A DNA stretch of 64,000 nucleotides from Dasania phycosphaerae (lineage in GTDB: Bacteria > Pseudomonadota > Gammaproteobacteria > Pseudomonadales > Dasaniaceae), in NCBI RefSeq assembly GCF_026891035.1, contig NZ_JAPTGG010000004.1, positions 124,001 to 188,000 on the forward strand, written 5' to 3'. Below the pieces are notes generated by a model. That model saw only the letters and a program-made list of their open reading frames with translations, did no database searches and had not been told where the DNA came from. Made by a program: the position numbers and the translations under genes. How positions within the stretch are numbered: the stretch's first letter is position 1; each line of letters starts with the position of its first letter. Below are positions 1-9,000 of the stretch, one piece after another.

Positions 1-42
1 CCTAGTATGACTGCTTGATCGCGTAATACAGCCATAACAATA

Positions 43-1131
43 ATGATTTTTAGCTTACCCGATGATTTAGACAGCGACACCTTAGCGGAGCTAATCACCG
101 CCATTCATGAGAGCCTGGATGAGCTGGAGCCAGCCCTGGAGCATTTGGCTGCCCACCCCCAAGACGATGAGCAACTTAACGCGCTATTTAGAAACCTGCA
201 TACGATTAAGGGCAACCTGCGTATGTGCATGCTCAGCCCTTTCAGCGACTATGTACACGGGCTAGAAGAAAGTGTTTCCGAAGTGCGTGAAGGGCGCCTG
301 AGCTTTAACAAATTATTCACCGCAACCTACATACTCGCGCTAGATCAGCTGCGCTATCACCTAGATTTACTGCAACAGCAATCCGCCTGTGATACCGCTG
401 CGCTAACCGCCATTGGAGAAAGATTTTTAGCCATTGCCCGCTGCGGGCATAGCCCTGCCGCCCAAGAATCCATACAACAATTATTTATGGAATTAGAAAC
501 CGGCGATATAAACACCAGCCACCCGGCAATCTGCGCAACATTGGCCGACGACAGTGAGGCAAGCTTGCCGCAGCAGCAATTGCTTTTTTTCCGCGCTAGC
601 GCCGAGCAACTGGCCTTAAAAATTAGCGGCAACCCTGCCCTGTATCAACAAATGGTAGAGCTGGCCGAAGCTGCGCTACCTCATCTTCCCAGCGATATTG
701 ATAGCCAACAGCTAGTGGCAGCCATTTATATGCATGACTTAGGCATGGACACTGCCGCCGGCGAACAAGCGCAAGCCCTAGACCAGCACCCATACACCGC
801 TTATCACTATTTGCTTAAACAACAAGGCTGGCAGTTGGCTGCCGAACTATGCCTGCAACATCACGAAAAATGGGATGGCAGCGGCTACCCGCAACAGCTA
901 CAAAAAAAGAATATTCACATGGGGGCTCAGCTTATCGCCGCCCTAGACTATTTTTTTGCACAACAGGCGCTATATCCACACTTAGCCTGCGCACAAGCCA
1001 GCATCAATGCTTTAATCGCCTGTAACCGAGAGCTAGGTTTGAGCTTTTCACTAGCCGTAATCCACGCCCTCAACCTAGCCGTAAAACAGGTTTATCTTAG
1101 CCATAAAATCCCCCCGCTAAGCGCGGCATAA
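43..1131 (+). CDS. HPt domain plus HD-GYP phosphodiesterase-like protein
   Basis: A 362-residue signalling protein without membrane segments. The first 130 residues are a helical histidine-phosphotransfer domain with the acceptor signature HTIKG (His53). The C-terminal half carries an HD-GYP domain: the HD pair at about 231-232 in MHDLG, HPYTA, then LQHHEKWDGSGYP with the GYP triad intact, and a late Asp in AALDYFF. HD-GYP proteins hydrolyse cyclic di-GMP; a phosphorelay-controlled phosphodiesterase is inferred. The Lys that normally follows HDxG is absent, so catalysis may be altered. An in-frame stop at 16-18 limits the start to this ATG, which has no obvious Shine-Dalgarno. A paralogue with the same layout lies at 40150-41298. 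Confidence 0.85.
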   Translation: MIFSLPDDLDSDTLAELITAIHESLDELEPALEHLAAHPQDDEQLNALFRNLHTIKGNLRMCMLSPFSDYVHGLEESVSEVREGRLSFNKLFTATYILALDQLRYHLDLLQQQSACDTAALTAIGERFLAIARCGHSPAAQESIQQLFMELETGDINTSHPAICATLADDSEASLPQQQLLFFRASAEQLALKISGNPALYQQMVELAEAALPHLPSDIDSQQLVAAIYMHDLGMDTAAGEQAQALDQHPYTAYHYLLKQQGWQLAAELCLQHHEKWDGSGYPQQLQKKNIHMGAQLIAALDYFFAQQALYPHLACAQASINALIACNRELGLSFSLAVIHALNLAVKQVYLSHKIPPLSAA

Positions 1132-1269
1132 GCACAGCCCCGCTCAACAGACTTTGTGCTATAAAACCTCGCAATTGCAGCTATACTTTAGACTTCTATA
1201 GTTATACACAGCTCATAACAACCAGCATAATCACTACTGTCGCCAATGGCGACAACCTTGGACTATTTG

Positions 1270-1815
1270 ATGATAAAAACGATAAGCACCAGCCTACTAC
1301 TGTGCCTGCTCGCGGCCTGCCAAAGCAGCCCTGTGGCCACAGACTATGATACCAGCACCGACTTTAGCCACTATCGCTATTATCAATTAACACCCAGCAA
1401 AGCCGATGAAAACGCGTTAATGCAAAAACGCTTACAAGCTGCCATAGAGAAGCACATCTCACTGACCGGGCTGCAAAAATCCCAGCAACAACAAGATCAC
1501 ACCTTATTAGTCAGCCCACTACTGCGCTCCCAGCAACGCACTCAGGAGCCCAATTCCAGAGGCGGCATAGGACTAGGTAGCGGCGGTGGCGGCTCATTTT
1601 TTGGGGTTTCACTTAGCGTGCCGCTAAGCAGTGAAACCCTGGTCAATGATGTCAGCATTAGCGTCACCTTATTGGATGCCCAAACCAGCAAAGTGGTATG
1701 GCAGGGCAATTATGCCTTTACCGTCGATGCCGATGACCCCGCCGCTGCTGATGAAATGGTAGACAAAGCTGTCACTGATATTCTGGCCTCCTACCCCCCT
1801 AAACCTAGCGACTAA
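1270..1815 (+). CDS. DUF4136-like lipoprotein
   Basis: A predicted lipoprotein of 181 residues. The start is placed at the ATG that gives a proper signal peptide (MIKTISTSLLLCLLAAC, lipobox LAAC, modified Cys at 17); an in-frame ATG eight codons upstream would put non-signal residues in front of it. The mature part has a Tyr-rich segment after the Cys, a Gly/Ser-rich stretch in the middle and a C-terminal part (VSVTLLDA...KVVWQGNY) typical of DUF4136 proteins, which are envelope lipoproteins of unknown function. It lies 6 bp before the sensor-GGDEF gene, so the two are probably co-transcribed. The family call is by pattern and moderately sure. Confidence 0.75.
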   Translation: MIKTISTSLLLCLLAACQSSPVATDYDTSTDFSHYRYYQLTPSKADENALMQKRLQAAIEKHISLTGLQKSQQQQDHTLLVSPLLRSQQRTQEPNSRGGIGLGSGGGGSFFGVSLSVPLSSETLVNDVSISVTLLDAQTSKVVWQGNYAFTVDADDPAAADEMVDKAVTDILASYPPKPSD

Positions 1816-1821
1816 GCCACT

Positions 1822-3537
1822 ATGAAGAAAGCTAAGCTTTACTGCTACTACCTCGTTAGCTTTTTATTGCTTAGCAACCTTAGCCTTGCCAATCTACCGC
1901 TAGAAAAAATTCGCATGCAATTGCGCTGGCACCATCAATTTCAATTTGCTGGTTACTATGCCGCTAAACAGCAAGGTTATTACCGACAGGCCGGCTTTGA
2001 TGTGGAAATTATTGCCGGTAATAAAAACCGTCAGCCAGTCGCTGAATTATTAAATGGGCGTGCAGACTTTGCCGAGGGCAATAGCGAAGTACTACTGGCC
2101 CGATTAAAGGGCCAACCCTTAGTCGCCCTAGCCGCTATTTATCAACGTTCGCCCTCTATACTAATCACCCGCAAAGACAGCCAAATAAACAGCACCGAGG
2201 ACTTAATTAACAAAACGGTGATGTTAGTCGATGGCGTGGACTCACAGGATGCAGACCTACTGGCTATGCTTTATGCCTCGCATAGTTCTTTAGAAAATAT
2301 CAATATCATCCCCAGCTCGTATAACATCGCCGATTTATACCAAGGCAAGGTACACGCTTTTAATGCCTATATTTCCAATGAACCTTTTTATTTAGAAGAG
2401 CGCGGCATAGCCTATACCGCGCTAAAGCCTGAAGACTACGGTATAGATTTTTATAGTGATATTTTGTTTACCTCCCAAGCTATGGCGAAAAATAATCCTG
2501 ACAAGGTACAGCGCTTTGTCAACGCTACCTTAAAAGGCTGGCAATACGCCTTAGACTACCCCGAAGAAATTATTCAGTTACTTAAACAACAATACCAAAG
2601 CCCAAAGTCGCTGAACCATTTACGCTATGAAGCCAATATGGTGCGCAAACTGATTATTCCGGAACTAATAAGCATAGGCCACATACACCCAGGTAGGCTT
2701 GAGCGTATGGCAACAACCTTTCAAGACTTAGGTATGATTGACAACACAGCTGCGCTGTCGGGTTTTGTTTTTAACCCCAGCACTTGGCAGGACCGCCTGT
2801 TTGGCTGGTGGCCCTATTTTGTCGCCATACTCGCCTCATTAATTGCAGCATTATTGGTACAGGCATACACCAATAAGCGTCTTTCTGGCGAAATAGAACG
2901 GCGAAAAAAAGCGGAGCAAGAATTAAAAAAATTAGCACTCACGGATCACCTCACCAAACTACACAACCCTCGCAGTTTTCACCAATTATTAAGCGCCGAA
3001 CTCAAACGCTCACAGCGCAACCAAAGTAGTTTTTCATTAATTGCTATAGATATAGATTTTTTTAAAGCCGTTAATGACCAATATGGCCACCATATAGGTG
3101 ATGAGGTACTGCAACATGTGGCCCAAATACTGTGCACTAATCTACGCGAATCCGATATGTGCAACCGCGTGGGCGGCGAAGAATTTATTATTATTTTACC
3201 TGACACCCCCGAGCAAAGGGCTTTAGAGCTGGCTGAACGCAGCCGATTGGCCATAGAAAAATCCCCTTTTATTAAAGGGGAAATTTATATAGGGCTAACC
3301 ATGTCCTTTGGCGTCACCCAGTGGCAGCCGAAGGACGAAATAAACGACACGCTGGAAAGAGCCGACCAAGCGCTATACTACGCCAAGCGCCACGGCAGAA
3401 ATCGCGTACAGTTATTTAAGCCTGAAATGGCTGTTGCCCATGCTAAAGAGAAACAGCAAAGCAGGCCCCGTGTTACTGCCGATAATGGCGCTGGCACTAC
3501 TGGTGATACTGCGCCGATAGTTCATGCACCGCGTTAA
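1822..3537 (+). CDS. NMT1/THI5-like periplasmic sensor fused to a GGDEF diguanylate cyclase
   Basis: The N-terminal signal peptide is followed by a solute-binding domain of the NMT1/THI5 type (about residues 28-320, opening with LRWHHQFQFAGYYAAKQQGYY), one membrane segment near 330-350, a short linker, and a GGDEF domain. The active-site loop is GGEEF at about 451-455. RESD lies five residues upstream of it, so the inhibitory I-site (RxxD) is present. GGDEF enzymes make cyclic di-GMP from two GTP. NMT1-like domains bind thiamine-pyrimidine precursors or related small molecules in ABC transporters; here the domain is probably the periplasmic ligand sensor. The last 41 bp overlap the 3' end of hemE on the other strand. 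Confidence 0.88.
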   Translation: MKKAKLYCYYLVSFLLLSNLSLANLPLEKIRMQLRWHHQFQFAGYYAAKQQGYYRQAGFDVEIIAGNKNRQPVAELLNGRADFAEGNSEVLLARLKGQPLVALAAIYQRSPSILITRKDSQINSTEDLINKTVMLVDGVDSQDADLLAMLYASHSSLENINIIPSSYNIADLYQGKVHAFNAYISNEPFYLEERGIAYTALKPEDYGIDFYSDILFTSQAMAKNNPDKVQRFVNATLKGWQYALDYPEEIIQLLKQQYQSPKSLNHLRYEANMVRKLIIPELISIGHIHPGRLERMATTFQDLGMIDNTAALSGFVFNPSTWQDRLFGWWPYFVAILASLIAALLVQAYTNKRLSGEIERRKKAEQELKKLALTDHLTKLHNPRSFHQLLSAELKRSQRNQSSFSLIAIDIDFFKAVNDQYGHHIGDEVLQHVAQILCTNLRESDMCNRVGGEEFIIILPDTPEQRALELAERSRLAIEKSPFIKGEIYIGLTMSFGVTQWQPKDEINDTLERADQALYYAKRHGRNRVQLFKPEMAVAHAKEKQQSRPRVTADNGAGTTGDTAPIVHAPR

Positions 3538-4561
3538 TAAATACGCCGGCATGCTCTGGGTCTACTTCAGGGGTAATACCATGGCCTAAGTTAAACACAT
3601 GGCCATTACCCTTACCAAAGCCGGCTAAAATATTTGCCACCTCTTCGCGTATACGCGCAGGCGAAGCGTACAACATACTGGGATCCATATTGCCCTGCAG
3701 GGCGACTTGATCACCCACTCGGGCTTTAGCCTGAGCAATATCCGTAGTCCAATCCAAGCCCAAAGCATCGGCACCGGTTGCAGCCATAGACTCCAACCAT
3801 TGGCCGCCGCCTTTGGTAAATAAAATCACCGGTACTTTACGGCCTTCGCGCTCACGTATTAAACCATCGACTATACGCTGCATATAATTCAGCGAGAATT
3901 CTTTATAAGCGGAGTGTGATAAAGCACCGCCCCAGCTATCAAAAATTTGTACCGCTTGCGCACCCGCTTCGATTTGCGCGTTTAAGTAAACGATTACCGA
4001 GTCGGCCAGCTTAGTTAACAGTTGATGAAAAACTTCTGGCTGGTTGTACATCATTTGCTTGGTGCGGCGATAATCTTTGCTAGAGCCGCCCTCTACCATA
4101 TAAGTGGCCAAGGTCCAGGGGCTGCCAGAAAAACCGATTAGCGGTACGCGACCATTGAGCTCTTTGCGTATGGTGCTCACCGCGTCCATGACATAGCCCA
4201 GGTCTTTATGCGGGTCTATAACTTGTAAAGCCGCTATGGCTTTTTCATCTTGGGTAGGTTTTTTAAAACGCGGGCCTTCGCCGGTTTCAAAATACAAGCC
4301 CAAGCCCATGGCATCGGGGATGGTTAAAATATCTGAAAATAAAATGGCCGCATCTAAAGGATAGCGCTCTAAGGGCTGCAGAGTCACTTCACAAGCCAGC
4401 TGCGGGTTCATGCACAGCGACATAAAGTCACCCGCTTGCGCGCGCGTGGCGCGATACTCAGGCAGATAACGACCAGCTTGGCGCATCATCCATACCGGAG
4501 TAACATCCACGGGCTCGCGGTTTAGGGCGCGAAGAAAACGATCATTTTTTAATTCAGACAT
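3497..4561 (-). CDS. hemE: Uroporphyrinogen decarboxylase
   Basis: Full-length HemE (354 residues), which decarboxylates the four acetate side chains of uroporphyrinogen III to coproporphyrinogen III in cytoplasmic haem synthesis. The family signature PVWMMRQAGRYLPEYR is near residue 22. ILFSDILTIPDAMGL carries the catalytic Asp, followed by GFSGSPWTLATYMVEGG and the C-terminal NLGHGI. It is the last gene of a gltB-gltD-hemE run, 6 bp after gltD, an arrangement also seen in Pseudomonas. Its 3' end overlaps the convergent GGDEF gene by 41 bp, so there is no room for an independent intergenic terminator. Confidence 0.97.
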   Translation of the reverse strand: MSELKNDRFLRALNREPVDVTPVWMMRQAGRYLPEYRATRAQAGDFMSLCMNPQLACEVTLQPLERYPLDAAILFSDILTIPDAMGLGLYFETGEGPRFKKPTQDEKAIAALQVIDPHKDLGYVMDAVSTIRKELNGRVPLIGFSGSPWTLATYMVEGGSSKDYRRTKQMMYNQPEVFHQLLTKLADSVIVYLNAQIEAGAQAVQIFDSWGGALSHSAYKEFSLNYMQRIVDGLIREREGRKVPVILFTKGGGQWLESMAATGADALGLDWTTDIAQAKARVGDQVALQGNMDPSMLYASPARIREEVANILAGFGKGNGHVFNLGHGITPEVDPEHAGVFINAVHELSAQYHQ

Positions 4562-4567
4562 AGTTGT

Positions 4568-5986
4568 TTACACTTCTAAAAAATCTAAAATTCCTTCGGC
4601 GGCTTGTCGCCCCTCCCATATAGCGGTTACCACTAAATCGGAGCCGCGCACCATATCACCGCCAGCAAAAATTTTGGGATTGCTGGTTTGAAATTTATAA
4701 GGCTGTTGCTCGGGAGCAACCACACCCTGCCAATCATTGAGCTCTACTTCATGCTCTGCCAACCACGCGGGCGGGCTGGGCTGAAAGCCAAAGGCCACTA
4801 AGACTACATCGGCAGCAATAATTTCTTCGCTGCCTGGCACCACTTCTGGGCGACGGCGACCATTTTCGTCGGGCTCACCCAGCTGGGTACTCACCACTTT
4901 TACGCCTTCGACTTTACCGTTGCCTACGATTTCTACCGGCTGACGATTAAACAAAAAGGCTACGCCTTCTTCTTTGGCGTTGGCAACTTCACGGCGCGAG
5001 CCGGGCATGTTTTCTTCATCGCGGCGATACACGCAGGTTACTTGGCTGGCGCATTGGCGTATGGCGGTGCGGTTGCAGTCCATGGCGGTATCTCCACCAC
5101 CCAGTACCACAACCCTTTGCCCGCGTACGCTAATATAGTCGCTGGGGTTTTTCTCAAAGCCCAAGTTACGATTTACATTGGCCACTAAAAAAGGCAATGC
5201 ATCGTAAACACCGGGCTTATCTTCACCAGGAAAGCCGCCCTTCATATAGCGGTAGGTACCCATGCCCATAAACACGGCATCGTACTCAGCCATTAATTGC
5301 GCCATTGTAACATCAGTTCCCACCTCGGTGTTGAGTTGGAAGCTAATCCCCATACCCTCAAACACCTCGCGGCGACGGGTCATTACCGATTTTTCCAACT
5401 TAAACTCGGGTATGCCAAAGGTTAATAAACCACCAATCTCCGGGTATTTATCAAACACTACGGGTTTGACGCCGGCGCGCACCAGCACATCGGCACAGCC
5501 CAGCCCCGCAGGACCAGCACCGATAATGGCGACTTTTTTGTCGGTCCATACCCGCTGGCTTAGGTCTGGCCGCCAGCCCATGGCCAAGGCGGTATCAGTA
5601 ATATATTTTTCGGTGGAACCTATAGTCACCGCACCAAAACCATCGTTAAGGGTACAAGCCCCTTCGCACAGTCTATCTTGCGGGCACACTCGACCGCAGA
5701 CCTCTGGCAGGGTATTGGTTTGATGGGAGAGCTCGGCCGCTTCAAATAAATTGCCTTCGGCCACCAGCTTTAACCAGTTGGGTATAAAGTTGTGTACTGG
5801 GCACTTCCACTCACAATAGGGGTTACCACAGGATAGGCATCGATGAGCCTGCTGTTGCGCCTCGGGCTGCTGGTAGGGTTGGTAAATCTCTACAAACTCC
5901 TGGGTGCGAGCTGTCATCGCTTTTTTAGCAGGGTCTTGTCGACCTACATCAACAAATTGAAATACATTGTTTAAACGTTCTGTCAT
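4568..5986 (-). CDS. gltD: Glutamate synthase [NADPH] small subunit
   Basis: The beta subunit of GOGAT passes electrons from NADPH through FAD and iron-sulfur clusters to GltB. The N-terminal Cys clusters are CLSCGNPYCEWKCP (near 50) and CGRVCPQDRLCEGAC (near 97). The FAD-binding GAGPAGLGCADVL is near residue 155 and the NADPH-site GGGDTAMDC near 295. The start is set at the ATG giving 472 residues, equal to the E. coli protein, with GAGTGAG as a weak ribosome-binding site; a GTG four codons upstream is possible. It follows gltB by 41 bp and precedes hemE by 6 bp. Confidence 0.96.
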   Translation of the reverse strand: MTERLNNVFQFVDVGRQDPAKKAMTARTQEFVEIYQPYQQPEAQQQAHRCLSCGNPYCEWKCPVHNFIPNWLKLVAEGNLFEAAELSHQTNTLPEVCGRVCPQDRLCEGACTLNDGFGAVTIGSTEKYITDTALAMGWRPDLSQRVWTDKKVAIIGAGPAGLGCADVLVRAGVKPVVFDKYPEIGGLLTFGIPEFKLEKSVMTRRREVFEGMGISFQLNTEVGTDVTMAQLMAEYDAVFMGMGTYRYMKGGFPGEDKPGVYDALPFLVANVNRNLGFEKNPSDYISVRGQRVVVLGGGDTAMDCNRTAIRQCASQVTCVYRRDEENMPGSRREVANAKEEGVAFLFNRQPVEIVGNGKVEGVKVVSTQLGEPDENGRRRPEVVPGSEEIIAADVVLVAFGFQPSPPAWLAEHEVELNDWQGVVAPEQQPYKFQTSNPKIFAGGDMVRGSDLVVTAIWEGRQAAEGILDFLEV

Positions 5987-6027
5987 GGTTTTACTCACTC
6001 TATAATTCGGTATTGGCCTGTGCGGTT

Positions 6028-9000
6028 TTACTCAGGCCGTTGTTTGGTGCTGGCCAATAAGGCATCCAGGCTGGCCGCTTTTGGGCTCACCATCCAAAAC
6101 TTACCGATATAGTCTACAAAGTTATCCAGTATGTACTGCCCCCACTGTGAACCGGTTTCGTCTACAAACTCCCTGATATTGCTACGCAGGTGATGCCTAT
6201 AGGCCTCCATAGATTCGACATTTAAACGCTGGATTTGCACCAACTCGCTGTTGTATTTATCTACAAAGCTGCGGTCTTCATCTAACACATAGGCAAAGCC
6301 ACCGGTCATACCGGCGCCAAAGTTAACGCCAGTAGCACCTAACACGGTGACATTACCGCCGGTCATATATTCACAGCAGTGATCACCGGCACCTTCTATA
6401 ACCGCATGGCAACCGGAGTTGCGCACCGCAAAGCGCTCACCAGCACGGCCAGAGGCAAACAATTTGCCACCGGTAGCACCGTATAAGCAGGTGTTGCCCA
6501 TAATAGGGGTGTCTTGCGAGCTGTACTGTACGCCAGCAGGTGGGCGCAAAATAATTTTGCCGCCCGCCATGCCTTTGCCTACGTAGTCATTGGCATCACC
6601 CTCTAGGTGCAGCTCTAAACCACCGGCATTCCACACTCCAAAACTTTGCCCGGCCGTGCCGCTAAGCTTAAGTGTTATGGGCGCATCGCTCATGCCGTCG
6701 TTGCCGTGATGCCTGGCAATTTCACCGGATAAGCGCGCGCCTATAGAGCGATCGCAATTATTAATGGTAAAAGTAAATTCACCGCCGCGCTTTTCAACAA
6801 TGGCTTGCTGCGTTGCCGCCAACATAGCCTCTGCGGTTAAGCCTTGATCAAAGGGCTGATTACTGGCTACCTGGCAAAACTCTGGCTGCTGGGTTAAAGC
6901 TTGGTCTTTATGCAGTATGGCGGAGTAATCTAAATGCTTATGCTTGTCGGTATGGCCCGGCAATTTAACCAGCAAATCGGTGCGGCCAATTAAGTCGGCC
7001 AATGAACGCACGCCCAACACCGCTAACCACTCGCGGGTTTCCATGGCGATAAAATTAAAGAAGTTCATTACCATTTCTACCGTGCCTATAAAATGTTTAT
7101 CGCGCAGATAATCATTTTGGGTGGCGACACCGGTAGCACAATTATTGAGGTGGCAAATGCGTAAAAACTTACAACCCAAGGCCACCATAGGTGTGGTGCC
7201 AAAGCCAAAGCTCTCAGCCCCTAATATTGCCGCTTTAACAACATCTAAACCGGTTTTTAAACCGCCATCGGTTTGCACCCGCACCAAACCGCGCAAGCCA
7301 TTAGCACGCAATGCTTGCTGTGCTTCCGCCAAACCCAGCTCCCAAGGAGAGCCCGCATAACGTATGGACGCCAAGGGGCTAGCGGCCGTGCCGCCATCGT
7401 AGCCGGAAATAGTAATTAAATCGGCATAGGCCTTGGCCACACCGGCAGCGATGGTACCTACCCCTGGCTCAGAGACTAACTTGACCGATACCAAGGCACT
7501 GGGGTTGACTTGTTTTAAGTCAAAAATCAGCTGCGCCAAATCCTCTATGGAATAAATATCGTGGTGGGGCGGCGGTGAAATTAAGGTTACCCCCGGCACC
7601 GCATAGCGCAGGCGCGCAATGAGGGCGTTGACTTTACCACCGGGTAATTGCCCGCCTTCGCCGGGCTTAGCCCCTTGAGCGATTTTGATTTGCAGCACTT
7701 CGGCATTCACTAAGTAATGCGGTGTTACCCCAAAGCGGCCTGAGGCTATTTGTTTGATTTTTGAATTGCGCTCGGTGCCGTATCTTGCCGGGTCTTCACC
7801 GCCCTCGCCAGAATTGGAACGACCGCCCAAACGGTTCATGGCCATGGCCAAAGCCTCATGGGCTTCGGGGCTTAGTGCCCCCAAGGACATGCCAGCGGAA
7901 TCAAAACGCGGCAGTATGTTTTCTATAGGCTCTACTTCGTCCAAGGGTATGGGCTTAATATTTTCAGCAAAACCTAATAAATCTCGCAAGGTTGCTATAG
8001 GCCGCTTGTTAACGCTGTCGGCATATTTACCCCATAATTTATAGTCGCCAGCTTGCACTGCTTCTTGCAGCTGATAAATAACATCGGGATTAAACGCATG
8101 ATACTCCTGGCCATGCACATATTTTAATAAGCCGCCTTGCTCCATGGGTTTGCGTGTTAGCCAGGCCGTTTTTGCTAGCAAGATTTGATCTTGCTCTAGG
8201 TCGGCAAAACCAGCACCGCTAATGCGACTGGCAACGCCACAGAAACATAAATCAATCACCTCTTGCGCTAAACCTACCGCTTCAAACAATTGCGCACCAC
8301 GATAAGAGGCAATAGTCGCTATGCCCATTTTCGATAGTATTTTGAGCAGCCCCTTGTTAACACCGCGACGATAGTTGCGATGCATTTGTATAGGGTCACC
8401 TAAAATCTCGCCACTGGCTAATAAATCATCCAGCACGCTGTAGGCCATATAGGGATAGACTAAGGTAGCGCCAAAACCTATTAGGCAAGCAATTTGGTGG
8501 GAGTCCCGCGCCGAGCCTGTTTCTACGATGATATTGGCATCGCAACGCAAGCCCGCTTTAATCAAGTGATGATGTACTGCCCCCGTCGCCAATAAACTGT
8601 GTATGGGCAGGCGCTGTTTTGCCAGCTGCCTATCACTCAATATGATCAGGGTGTGGCCCTGCTTAACCGCCGCTTCGGCCTGCTGGCATAGTTCCTGTAT
8701 GGCCTGTTGTAAATTTTTTGCTGCAGGCTCATAGCATAAGTCTAGGGTTACCGCGCTATAACCCGGGCGCTCTATGTTGAGTAGGGCTTTAAATTTATAG
8801 GCCGATAATATAGGCGAGTTAATAACAATACGTTCGGCATGCGCAGGCGATTGCTCAAAGACATTTTTTTCTGCCCCTAGGCAGCTTTCTAAACTCATCA
8901 CTATAGATTCGCGCAAAGGATCTATAGGAGGGTTAGTCACCTGAGCAAATTTTTGCCGAAAATAATCGTAGAGGCCGCGCTGTTTTTGCGATAACACCGC

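Noticed and set aside
5262..5723. 153-codon open frame on the plus strand inside gltD
   Set aside because: It is antisense to strongly conserved gltD sequence, with no ribosome-binding site or family similarity.
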